Assembly (NCBI RefSeq): GCF_902806685.2
Contig: NC_048538.1
Location: forward strand, 7,812,001 to 7,876,000
Reading direction: 5' to 3'
Source: Maniola hyperantus
Taxonomy: Eukaryota > Arthropoda > Insecta > Lepidoptera > Nymphalidae
DNA: 64,000 bases
A program made the translations under genes and the position numbers. Below the pieces are notes generated by a model, which was not told the origin of the DNA, ran no database searches, and worked only from the letters and a program-made list of their open reading frames with translations. This document shows positions 10,042 through 22,700 of this stretch, in pieces (the first letter of the stretch is position 1; every line of letters begins with the position of its first letter).

Positions 10042-12544
10042 TTATTCATCAGCATAATTATTGTCTATTTCAATACGTAGATTACATTGTTTTGTTTTAC
10101 CAAGTTTTTCTCTTAAGTCATCTGATTCATGTTTGTGATCATCTGATTTATGTTTGCGTGTTGTTAAAATTTGTCTAAGATCTTTTTGTGCCACAATCTG
10201 TGGCTTGCCTTCCAATCTAGACCACACATCAGAGGAATTTTTTGAGGTGCTGGTAATTTTTTGTACCCTGCTCATGATATTATGATCTGACTCATTGCAT
10301 GAGGATGAATCACTTGAACTCGAGTCTTCTTCTGGTGCTACCTTAACACCTAATCTAGATTGTATATTTCTTTGCACATAATTTATTCTAGAATCCTTTT
10401 CCTGTCTTGTTGTATCTTTAAATCTAAACTTGTCTGACACTCTTGTTTCTCTTGGAGTGAATGTACTTCTCGAGTTAATGACCTCTATTGACAAAGGGGC
10501 ATAACCGTCATCTTCCTCAACTTTGTATTGTTTAGGTAAGTTTTGTTTTCTTTGTTTTGATTCTTCATCATCAGCGTGCATTCTCATTCTAGGTGTTTTA
10601 GATTTCATCTTCCATTCTGAATCTGAAGAACTGCTCTCAGTGTCACTTTCAACTTTAAAACTTCGTTTTCCAAGTCGCATTGCTAATCTCTTATTTTTTA
10701 TGTCTACGGCTGGTTGTCCTTTAAGATTATCTTCTTCAAAGTCTGTTTTGGGCAACTTTCTTTGAAATACCTCTTGATGATCATAAACTCCCCATGATCT
10801 ACATAAATCGCCCCATGGATTTTTCCCCAAAGTGTTAATGTTGTCTTCATCATAATCTTTTTTTAATTTTTGTTCTGGCATTTTTATAGGTGTTTTCTTA
10901 TCACTATTTGTAGCAAAACGCATCAATATTAAATCTCTTTTTGGATGAGGCATTCCTTCTCTCCAATGGTATGTAGATTTTTCGTGTAGCATTTCATTTA
11001 TTTCCTCATTTTTAATTTCTCTGGAATGCACCAACAAAGCTAATGCAACAGAGATGTGATCTTGACAGACAACATTACCTGAAATGATTACTTAGTTGTA
11101 AAATTAATATTTTATACTAGATTATATTGTAGATTAGATAGTACATTTGGTTCTCTTATTTGTAAATGGATTGTGGTCAAATTCAGATTGGACTTTTAGT
11201 CTCAAAAAGTGTGCCATGCCATACTTTGAGAAATAAATAGTTTTAATTTAGACTAGTCACATTGCACTGCTTTATTTATTTTGACATGGCTGAAATTGTT
11301 GTAATAAAAATGAGCATGTTTAGTGACTTCTAGCGCAGGTTGCAGCAGCACACCATGTGGAGAGTCAGCTGATACTCACCAATATATAACTTTTTTTTTA
11401 AATTTATAGACTAGAGCTAGCCTGCAATCACATCTGCTGGCAAGTGATGATGCAGCCTAAGATGGAGCATGCTTGCCTAAAATATGCCTATTCACATAAC
11501 TGCACTAGCCGTGCCTCTATTTGCCGCCTCTTGCCACTGTGACTCCTTGCTGTGTCAACTACTAATCTCTTGAGACTAAGCTGGAACGAAGTCACTGGAA
11601 ACTCAGGAAACACTTGTTCAAAATGAACTTATGTGAAACCTCAGTATTTATAGAGGGGACCTACTATTGTTAGATAAATGATCAGTTTTATGTCAGGACC
11701 ATTTCAACAAATTCCCCACGAGCAAAAACTACTGGTTATGAAAGGTTTGTTACGCCTTTTTCACTAATTACGTCCTTACCTTTGTTCTATGCTGTTATGC
11801 TTGCTACCAGTGTTGTATTGGGGCCGATTCTCTTGTACACAATTTCTAAACTAAACTAAATTAACAGGTCTAAATTTAGTGATATCCTTTTCCGCAAGCA
11901 ACATTATGAAAGGAATAGCAATAGATTTAGACATGCTATTTTAGTTTAGTTTAGAGATTGTGTGTACACAATCCGTGTATTCCGTTCCGTTGTAACGGAA
12001 TTAGCTACATTGGTTCTGTTTCATGACAAACTACAATTTAATGATAGGAGACAAATTTATATGGAAACTTACATGAATTTTCATCAATCCATTCCAGAGA
12101 CACCGGTTTATAATCTTCTAAATACTCAAAAATATCTTTTGTGGTCAGACCATGCATACCATTCAAATGAAGCGTATCAAATCTAAAATGTCGTTCATTT
12201 CCACTTTCTATGCCAAAATTATGGTAAAGTTCATCGATTTGGGTCTGACTAACCATCCTGTTCCCACTGAGATCTAAACCAAATCGTTTTGCTCTCTCTT
12301 CAAGCTTTGAAGCATCAATTTTGTTTAACTTTTTTACAAGTGGGCCATGTTTATCTGCTGTATATAGCTAAAATAAAAAATATATCGTTTGAATTATTAG
12401 TTCATATTATTGACTAATTACAAAAACATACTAATATTATTCTTTTGTACATACCACAGTACATTTTGTATCAGTTTCATTGGCCTCGTCTACGAGCATT
12501 TCTGTATCGTCACTCATTTCACCTTCTTCTTTATCTTGTTCCAT
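10042..12544 (-). CDS. NCBP3: nuclear cap-binding protein subunit 3, complete
   Basis: Three exons: 12544-12455, 12367-12073 and 11078-10042, phases 0 and 1, 473 aa. NCBP3 binds the m7G cap with NCBP1 as an alternative cap-binding complex and couples capped RNA to TREX and the exon junction complex in the nucleus. Visible family marks are the acidic start MEQDKEEGEMSDD, the RAKRF motif near residue 55, and the RRM-like core LHLNGMHGLTTKDIFEYL .. SLEWIDENSCNVV spanning the exon 2/3 join (residues about 95-145). NPWGDLCRSWG follows, then a long charged, Ser/Lys-rich tail. It is shorter than the human protein (620 aa), mostly in the tail. The stop codon overlaps a possible poly(A) signal (GAATAAATC). 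It is divergent from POLDIP3. The ATG is the first in the exon and follows an A-rich context. Confidence 0.9.
11818..11973. mobile_element. MITE family B, in an NCBP3 intron
   Basis: A near-palindrome: TTGGGGCCGATTCTC, ACACAATTTCTAAACTAAAC and ATCCTTTTCCGC on the left, with ATGAAAGGAATAGCAATAG and TTTAGTTTAGAGATTGTGT on the right. It is very close to the copy at 43876-44040. Confidence 0.75.
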
Positions 12545-13756
12545 CTTTAATAATTTATTCTGGTTATAAAACGACAAAATATATAATAATTAGAAAACAA
12601 ATAGGATTTTTTAGTAAAGAAACATAATTTTGACCATATTTTAACTTTTTATTTCAATTGTCAATTGATATAAAAACGTAAAGTTGATAGGTACCTACCA
12701 GTACCTACCTATCGATAGATAATATCTGTGGATAATATAGGACAACTATCAACTATCAAGGCTCTTTTGGCACTTGAATGACATTGACAGGGGGGCGTAG
12801 TTGTAGAACAAAGGCTGCCAGTAAATAAAATCCCTCAATTTTACAGAATATATTGAAAATTGGGAAAGCCATCCCAATTTCCAAATCGAGAATAATAAAA
12901 CCGTTTATTTGCAACTTATCATGTTTATCTGCTCAAATACTATATTTACCTAGTGCTAAATATAGCTATAAGATGCAGACACATTTTTGTTCTGCGTATA
13001 ATTATTATTATCGATATAGTGATATTATGACATATGGAATGGCTCTAGTATTTAACAAAAACAGTGAATTTTAGATTTATTTACTTAGCAACACCGCATG
13101 TAATGGGACTTCGGGGACCTTGACAGTTGACAGGGACAGCGCAGCGTGACACTCTGACACTTCACAAGATTGAGGCTTGAGCCTTGTCGCAATAATAGGC
13201 TACTTGACAATTTTTTTAAGTTGGTCTTAAATGGTTAATATTTGTCCTATTATATCAAAAAAATTAACACTATATTTTTTTGCGCCCTAAAAACCGTAAA
13301 ACTTTAATTTAAAAAAATATTTTTTAAATTAAAGTTTTACGGTTTTTAGGGCGCAAAAAAATATAGTGTTAATTTTTTTGATATAATAGGACAAATATTA
13401 ACCATTTAAGACCAACTTAAAAAAATTGTCAAGTAGCCTATTTGAAACCCCAGAACTCTCTATGAAAAAACTGAACATGAAAAAAAACGCGCGTCCGGTG
13501 GATTGTCAAATTGTCAATGTTGTCTATGGTTGTCTAGATGTCAATTGTTTTGACAAGACGGTTGAATAGAAAAAAACGCGTTTTGGTGTTGTTATTTTAT
13601 CTAAAATATTGCATTAGGTACCTATTGATTTGCATTTTACTCCTAGTACATCAGTAGTAAAGCTAGGATAAAATATATAATTGCTTAAGTGCCCAAGATT
13701 TTCTGTAATAACATAGATTGTTTTTTAAAATATAAAAGTTAAAATACCATACCGAC
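12545..13756. promoter_or_regulatory. divergent promoter region of NCBP3 and POLDIP3
   Basis: The two start codons point away from each other across 1.2 kb, so transcription of both genes must start here. The position is certain; individual elements are not. The palindromic transposon copy at 13194-13442 splits the region and lies nearer POLDIP3. No TATA box was assigned. Confidence 0.55.
13194..13442. mobile_element. 249-bp near-perfect palindrome made of two F-element ends
   Basis: Starts AATAGGCTACTTGACAATTT and ends with its reverse complement. Each arm of about 120 bp matches the right-hand terminus of the 1-kb element at 23723-24731 and 46735-47745 (TTTAGGGCGCAAAAAAATA, AAGTTGGTCTTAAATGG). 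Bases at the centre (about 13318) are AT-only. Confidence 0.85.
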
Positions 13757-16700
13757 ATGGCTTCATATATTGACATGAGTTTGGATGATATAATACAAAA
13801 AAAGAGGAGGGAAATCGCAAGGTACTTAATTATTTCTAGGAGAACTGTTATTTTCTGCTCAAAACGCCTAATTTCTAATACATTTTAACATATTATATTT
13901 CTAATTTAGTAATTGATAATGATATTATAAGCCATAGCCCGTTGTTAGAGAATTCAGGTTGTTTTGAATTGAATTTTCATTAAAATTAAGTACTTAATAC
14001 GTTATGCCTCTTATGTTTCTTATGCTACACTTAGCCTTTCTCCAGTTCTTTTTTCATGTTAAATTATTATTAGTGGGATGTCGGTTATTATTAAAATTTT
14101 ATTTGCTTACAGACCTAAGTCAAAGATGAAGACTCAGTTGCCTATAAAAAAACTGAATGTGATAGATGCAAGGAATAAAATAATATCTAGAAAACGCACC
14201 CAAATAATGGATGCTAGAGAAATATTAGCAGATATTGCAAAACAAAAAGATGCACGGCTAAGATTACAAGAGCTAAGAGCAAAAAAGGTATATATATATA
14301 TTAAATATTTTAGGTATTAAATATATTCTGTCTGTCAATCTGTCCTTGTGGCTTTGTGTCACAGCTAGACATGCTGTAAATAGTTGTTATGGCAAATAAT
14401 ATAATCGGTTAACGATTATTTAGCATTCCCGATAGTGTGGTCAAATTATTTACCAAAACTATTTGACATCAATTAATATGGTAATATATAAGTTATCAGT
14501 AATAAAATATACATAACAATGACATGCCTTAAATGGTCTTGAAGCTTCCAACAATCCAACATTGAGTATCTGCACAGACACAACAAAGTAGCCAAAATCC
14601 TTCACCAAGAGCTTACTCTGAAGTATGGTCTCCTGGTTGTAGGTTGCCTTATTACAAGTACAGACAGGTGCAGATACTCGAGTACTGAGGTGTAATCCTT
14701 CGCCCTGTACAAATATGTATTTATGTAATCTATATGTAAGTTTATTTATTTTTATGTATGTGAGTGTATCATATTTCTTTTCAGCTTTTATATGAATTTA
14801 TTTTGTACACAGGCTTGAGAGTAAAAAATATATGAATAATAATTCCACATTTTATACATTTCCTAGGGGCATTTTGGAATCGTATAGAGTGCCTAGGAAA
14901 TGTATGAAACGATCATGATGATAAATTCATATTTCATACTTTGCCAAAACAAGCTTAGTATTTCATGAAATGACTATGTATTCTATAGAATCACTGAGTT
15001 TAATACATTTTCGGTATCAAATAATGGCTAACATAATATTATCTGTAATTTTTTCTGTTGCCCGACAATTATTTCTCCATTAATAGTGGTTAATGATGGC
15101 ACTTACAGCCATTTCATTCATAAACAAGTATGTATGTGTTATACTTATAAATGTTCTGAATAATATAAGACATTTAGGCACCAATTTTTTTTTTCAAATT
15201 GAAATCAAACCTGTTACTAATTCATAAGCAATAAAAATATGTTTTATGGTTAAAAGTCTACTTTAGCTCTGATCGCCATTGATTTACTCTTACTGTTGAG
15301 GAGTTTCATCCTCCATCTCTGACACTATTCACAAAATTTATATGAAACCTACGACAGTATACATTTATAAAAAAACAGATTGTGAAAATCTGTTTAAGAG
15401 TTATGGGGTAACATTGACAAGAATGGGGAAATCTAAGACTATAGGAGATACAGGAAAACTGTCTTAGCAACTATTAGGTCTTTTTTGTGAAAACAGTTTT
15501 GGCATCTTAAATCATGAATTTCTTGGTCAAACAACCACAACTTGTGCTGCTCGTTTAACATGATACACACTACAGGAATTTCGCTATGTAGCCTTTCTGT
15601 GATTGCCATACAACGCGTCGTGAACGTTTTCATAAGGGCCATAACACGAATTTCGCGATGTGGATGTTTTACAGTGACCACAACGCGTTGTGACCTGTTT
15701 TTTTTTGCTCAATGAACGTTTTCGGTCTTTGAACGCTTTTATATATATACAGGTCGAAATGGCAATCAGGGTATGAACCGGGAGGCCCCGATTGCCATCT
15801 CGACCTGTCGCGTAAGCTCATTATCTGACACATTTTGCCGTATACATGGCCTGCGTTATAATTAAAACTAATTGAAAATGTGTTGCTGGGCTCTGGCTTT
15901 AAATTACTATGTATATTCATTTACATTAAACATTTTATGTTGAAGCAGGCAATGGCAAGAGTACCAGGAGTAAATCCCCAATATCATCGGAAACTAACTC
16001 ATTACAAGCATCCATCTAGAAAGGAAAGAGGTCAGTACTATTACATTAAAAACAACTATTATGTTGGTAAGTATAAATTAGCATCACTCTGCCGTCCTAA
16101 AGCTAAAGTGTCGTTAACTACCACAACCAAGTTTCGAGATATGATCAAAAAAGCGCGAATTTATGAAGAAATGATGCCATTTGATAACTAATAACCGTAT
16201 CCAAAACTTGAAACTATGAAAATGTAGTGCAAATAGAGCACTTTTGAATAGCTGTATTTTTAAGTTTCTAGAATAAATAATAATTAAAGCAGGACAGTTT
16301 TGGCTTTTTAGTCTAGCATTTTTTCTAACAACGTCTTGTATTTACATAACTTAAATGTCGTTAGATTACCCTTTAAGACGTTTAAGGCTTGGATTGCATT
16401 TACTTTTTTCATCGTTTTACGAAACTTAAAAAAAATTTATAATTACTAAAGTAAAATGACTCTAAAAGACTTTAACGACATTGTAGGTTAGGTTATGATC
16501 CTTAAAACTATCAATAACATAACACTTAAAATGCGGCTTTTGTAATTTAAACACATTTTAGTCTAGTAGAATAGAAATGGTTTGTATACAGTAGCGTTTT
16601 TTGGGGAGAATTGCTAAACTAAAATGTGGTTTATTGCAAATGATCGAACCGTAGCGACGTTTTAGGTTAGCATTGTTTATAAAAATTTGAGGTTTTCCAA

Positions 16701-19700
16701 TGAAAGTAACGGTAACTACAACAATTGAAAGAGGAACAGTCCGAAAGTAGTCTCTTATTTTGTTAAAACTTATAGTATTAGTACTAGAAATCTGTAATTT
16801 GGCATGGGTATAAATATTAATCACGCCGACAAAGTGGTGAAATAAAATTGTGATAAATATTATTTTTAGGGTGGCTCTCCTACATGTAAAGTGGGGGTGA
16901 ATTTTTTTTTCTCGTCTACCCCATAGGGTGAGATATCGTTGAATAGGTCTTTTAAAAATACTGTGGGTGTGGGAACATCATTTTTCAATTTCTAGATCCG
17001 TTGTAAAATATGATGTTTTAATTAAAGTGCTAATTTTTATTAGAGTCAAGTGTCTACCCCCTTTATCAGCCATATGGTTGTATAAAGGAACGTGAAAAAA
17101 TTCACAGCAGTAGTATATAATATAATCAATTTTAAAGGAAACTATCATGGCTAAGTAGGGTTCACAGGTTAAGGAGTTGTATCTGTTTTCCGAGGTTAAT
17201 TATTGTACGTAGATATTACGAGTAGCATAATATTAATGTATATTATAGTTTCATTGTATCTATTGTATTTGTGATTGATCGTAATCCTAATAATATTTTT
17301 TCCAACTTCCCCTGTGAAGCTGGATTTTATGACTCTCTCTTCAGTTACCATCGTCCTTTGTGGGCCCGTTTGTACAAGTGAACCGTGAAAAACCATGGAT
17401 TTCAAAATATCCTCCGTATTCATAAATAAAATAAAAGCACTATCTTAGGTCAGCTGTAATAATTGTGACATTACAAAATCCATAAAATCATACAATTTTC
17501 CTTTTTTCTTCATATTATGTCCTCTTGTTTTCTTCCCACTACGCTATCATTCCAGAGTACAGTGAGAGGTTTGAACTCATTGGTTATTTTGCCTATTGGT
17601 GCAAACGTTTGATTGAATGCCACAAGGCGTTTACAGAAAGCTCTCGCAGGCGCACTAGTCAAAGTTAGAAGCTTTTGAAATGTGGGTATACAGAAGAATG
17701 TTGAGAATCTTTTGGGTACAGTGTATCAAAAATGCAACTGTACTACAGAGGCTAAGTGAAGATGTTGAAATCCTGAAGACCATAAAAGTGCGGAAGTTGG
17801 AGTATTTCAGCCACATTATGAGAAATAGCAAATACGACTGCCTTCAGCTCATTATTCAGGGGAAAACAGCCGGCAGTCTTACCACCAGGCCGTAGAAGAA
17901 CATCGTGGCTAAAGAATTTACGCCAATGGTACGGGAAGAGTACCCGATCTCTTTTCCGAGCAGCAGTGTCCAAGGTGTAGATAGCTCTAATGATTGCCAA
18001 CCTCCGATAGGAGACGGCATTGCAAGAAGAAGAAAGTCACAACCTCGCGAGATGCGGGAATAGTTAGAGACATTAAAGTTATGTATTGCGGGATAGAGTT
18101 ATTTTAGGATAGGAAACAATATTTTTTTGCAAAATATCACTAAACTGTAACGCGTTTATGTGTCATTAAAGACATTTTAGTCTAGCATTTTCGTTAAAAG
18201 ACATTTAAGTTATGGAATAGTGCACCATAATTTTGGAGATAAACTTAATTTAAAAATAAGTATAGTGACTTTAAAGACATTTTAGTTAAGGAATTTAAGA
18301 AAAAAACCAGCTTTGAGACATTTTAGACTGGCAAATGTCAGTTAAATGCGTTTAAGTGTTGTTATCATATGAACAGGTAGTTATTTAACGACGTTCTTCA
18401 TATTGCTATTTCAAAAACTACAGCAGCTAGGAAAATACCGGTTAGATTGGTCGATAGAAAAAAAAATTCTAAGTAAGATAGCGTTAAAAAGTCAAATTTG
18501 GCCAAATGTTGGTTAACGACGTTTTAGCTTGAGGACGGCAGCACTGGGCCAATCAGTGCTGGCTTTACATTATTTCAAAGTCTCACCGTGGTACTCAGAG
18601 TCGCTAATGGTTACTCAAGATTGAGTTAAAACAAGACAGATTTATGTGAGAGATATAGCTCTGTCTCGTTTTAACTAAACTTAAGTAACAATTAAGCAAC
18701 TGAGTACGGCTGTTAACCAATAATTTCATTCCAATGCTAGACTAGAATGGACTGTATTGTCTGTTGGTATTATTCCAAGATTGTTCACAAAATCCTCTAT
18801 TACAGTATGCGGCCGAAAGTAATGTACATCGACCTTTAGAAGGAGATAGCCAAAATCGTTGAGACCGACAAAACGTCATATAAATATAAGTATGAGTGAC
18901 AGAGATAACGCTCTACAAAGCCAAAATGTCATTCTAAAGACGAGCAATAAGTCTCTCAATAGCTCAACCGGTACCGGAGTGGACAGAAAACCGAAAGATC
19001 GACGGTTCAAACCCCGCCCGTTGCACTATTGTCGTACCTACTCCTAGCACAAGCCTGACGCTTAGTTGGAGAGGAAAGGGGAATATTAGTCATTTAACAT
19101 GGCTAATATTCTTTAAAAAAAAAAAAAAGGTTGATGTATGTATGTATGTATGTATGTATATACTTTATTGCACCACAGAAACACAAATGGACAGGTTACA
19201 AAAAGAAATCTTAATAAGTAGGTACAAAAAGGCTGATGTACAATATTATATCTTGCCGGCTACTGTAATCGGCTGCATACTGTACACTGATTATTGGTCT
19301 AAATAGAACATTATTTTTAGTGTTTACAGATTTATCAAGGCAGGTTGTATCTCAACCACTTACTGCAAAACCAATAAGAAGGCAAAACCTCAATAATAAT
19401 AATAGAAACTTCATGGAGGACAGGTCTATAGAATCCAGATCCAGGTCTTTTGGTAATTGTGAGTATTTTTTTATTTATTACAAATGCAATCAAGCTATGA
19501 TGCTAAAGCTCATAATACAGGGTGTAACCAGGACGCTAGCAAAAGCGTTAACGTTATTGTTAAACTACCTACACACAATCCAATACCAATAACCATATGG
19601 CTCAGTTTGTGGTTTTAGTGACTTAGTATTTTTCAAACCTGCAATGTATAGCGTGCAAAACTCGTGTCAATGCCCCGCCTGCGCCGCGGCATTGACTCCG

Positions 19701-22700
19701 AGTGGCCTTCTTCCGTAACGTTCGTTGACCTCTGGCGTTGCATTATTTGCAATATATCGTAAAATTTTACAAAATTATAGAATTATTTAAATTTATTTTT
19801 TCGCATTTTTTTTGTGGTACCATATCAGCAATCATCAGTACTGTCACCCGTCTTGTTTTTGCCTGCGTGCTGGTTACAGCCTGTAAATATACACTCATTA
19901 TATATTATTTGTGACTTAAGTATTCCACAAAAATGTGCAAGAAAAAACCTAAAACTCGACTACTTTTTCCTGCCAGAATGCACCATTTTTAGGGCTTCAT
20001 TTTATTTCTTTACTTCTACTTCAAGTTTTCTTCTGTTATTTTTTATATGAATTGTTTTATTTCAGCAAAACATATGTTGAAGCCAATAATTAGAACAGTG
20101 GAAAATGATATCGAAATTATTGATGATCCAATGGAAGATAATTATAACATTTCCAGAACAATGTCTAATCGTAAAGCGAGTCTACAACTTAAAATTGTTA
20201 CTCACAATAACAATTCTTTCAGGTACAGATTTGATTATCATAGTCATTTATTACAAGAACACGTTTGAATACAGGCAACATGAGTACAGTACGCGGCCGA
20301 AAGTGATGTACATCGACCTTTAGAAGGAGATAGCAGATTTGTAGAGCGTTGTCCCTGTCGTTGAGACCGACAAAATGTCATATAGGTATGAGTGACAGAG
20401 ACGACGCTCTACAATGCCGAAATGTCATTCTAAAGACCGATGTACATTACTTTCGGCCGCGTATTGTACCTATGCAAGATGCAACATCAATGGTTTATGG
20501 TAATGGTTGTCTAGTAATTCCAATTGACTCAGAAATACTTTTAAAAAAATCAGATTTGACCAGCATTCAACGTTTTTCATGAATATCTCCAGATTCAATA
20601 CACATTGGAGTACCTAGTACTGAAAAGTTTGTAACTATTACGATTTTATTTATTTTTTCAGTTTCCTATAATACAAGCTCAATAATTTTTAATTAGAAAA
20701 AAATTATAATCATGAATTACAATCTAATTACAGAAGTGCTACTATAGAAAAGGAAAGAGAAAAGAGTCCGCCGCGACCCCCATCGATTTTGAAGAAAAGA
20801 CCCATGGCTGCTTTGCGTAGTGAAAACAACAAAGTAGAAAAAATAGAGAAACCTGCCACCGAGTTCAGGATTATCGTCAGTAATTTACGTAGCTCTGTGA
20901 CAGCTGGAGACATTGAGGTATGAGACTGAAGAACTTCCAACCTGTTTCTTAAGAGCTTCCGAGAGGGTCAAGCACGTAAACTTATGCTTGAACTAAGCAT
21001 TTTGACCGTTTACAATGCTTGCTTGATGCGTTAGTCAAACATTTACTTGCTTGACGACGCGTGATTAATGCGATTTTATATTTTTGCTTGATCCGACGTT
21101 CGGACAGTGATTGAGATATAAGAAAAGTGTTTACTTGATCAAGCCGCTCGCATCAAGCAAAATAAATCTACTGCTTAAATTTAAATCTAAATCTAGTGCT
21201 TGACCTTGTTGGAAGCCATTTACACAGTCAATCTAAGTCGGATCTTTGATTTTGATCGCTGCTCGTGATCTAAATTAAATCTCACTGTGTGTGGACCAGC
21301 TAATGCCACCCCCTAAAGCTAGCTATTCATGGTACATATATCAATTCCTGGCCATAGAAATCAGTTATCCGATATTATTCATCCTGTTTTAATTATCCGA
21401 TATTATTCATCCTATTTTAATAATAAAACAACATGTTACCAGTGCGAAGCTTCTTTACTTTCTTTAATTACTGGAGGAGGAGGAGTTCCATCCTCTTTCC
21501 TGAAACTATTTAACACATCTTCACGTTTTACATGAAACTACATTTTAAAAAAAAAGTGAAATCTGGAAATTTAGTAATTATAAAATTCCATACCCCTGCC
21601 AGGAATCGAACCTGGGACCTCCCACTAAAAAGACCACAGCGGCAGCGCTCACAACTGCGCCAGAGAGGTCGTCAAATAATAATATAATCAATCTACCGAA
21701 ACTATAATAATCTGTCGATAAGTTACTTCGCGAATCGCGGTGTTGTTATTTGTTAAAAGGGACCACCTTATTTCTCTCTAATCTACAAAAACCTGTAGTC
21801 CGATCTGAAGTTGCAATGTGGCAATGAGCACAGTCTTAGAATAAAGATCAAAAATCAAAATATACTCAAGCCCGGCTTAGATCTGTTTTTAGGGTTCCGT
21901 ACCTCAAAAGGAAAAACGGAACCCTTATAGGATCACTTTGTTGTCTGTCTGTCTGTCAAGAAACCTACAGGGTACTTCCCGTTGACCTAGAATCATGAAA
22001 TTTGGCAGGCCAGGTAGGTAGATCTTATAGCTGACATTTGGGGAAAAATCTGAAAACCGTGAATTTAGGCTTAGATCACATAAAAAAAATTTAATTGTGG
22101 TCATGAACTAATAATTAGTATTTTCAACTTTCGAAGTGAGTGACTATATCAAGTGGGGTATCATATGAAAGGTCTTCACCTGTACATTCTAAAACAGATT
22201 TTTATATATTTTTATGCATCATACTTTTTGAATTATCGTCCAAAATGTCGAAAAATACGACTGTAGTACGGAACCCTCGTTTTTTTTTTTTTTTAAAGAA
22301 TATTAGCCATGTTAAATGACTAATATTCCCCTTTCCCCTCCAACTAAGCGTAAAGCTTGTGCTAGGAGTAGGTACGACAATAGTGCAGCGGGCGTTTGAA
22401 CCGTCGACCTTTCGGTTTTCAGTCCACTCCTTTACCTGTTGAGCTATTGAGGCTCTTGCGCGAGCCTGACTCGCACTTGGCCGGTTTTTGTACAATACAT
22501 AGTCGTATCCTTCAAGGGTGTTCAGATTGGACTACCTACTTGAATTGCGCGCACTATATACTATAACTATAGGTAGATTACAGGTGAAAGATTAATTATT
22601 ATTTTTTACTAGGAGCTATTTGGTGATGTCGGGGGCATGGTAGAATCTCGTCTAGTGAGACCTGGGACTGCAGAAGTCCTTTATAAGAGTCTTGAGGATG

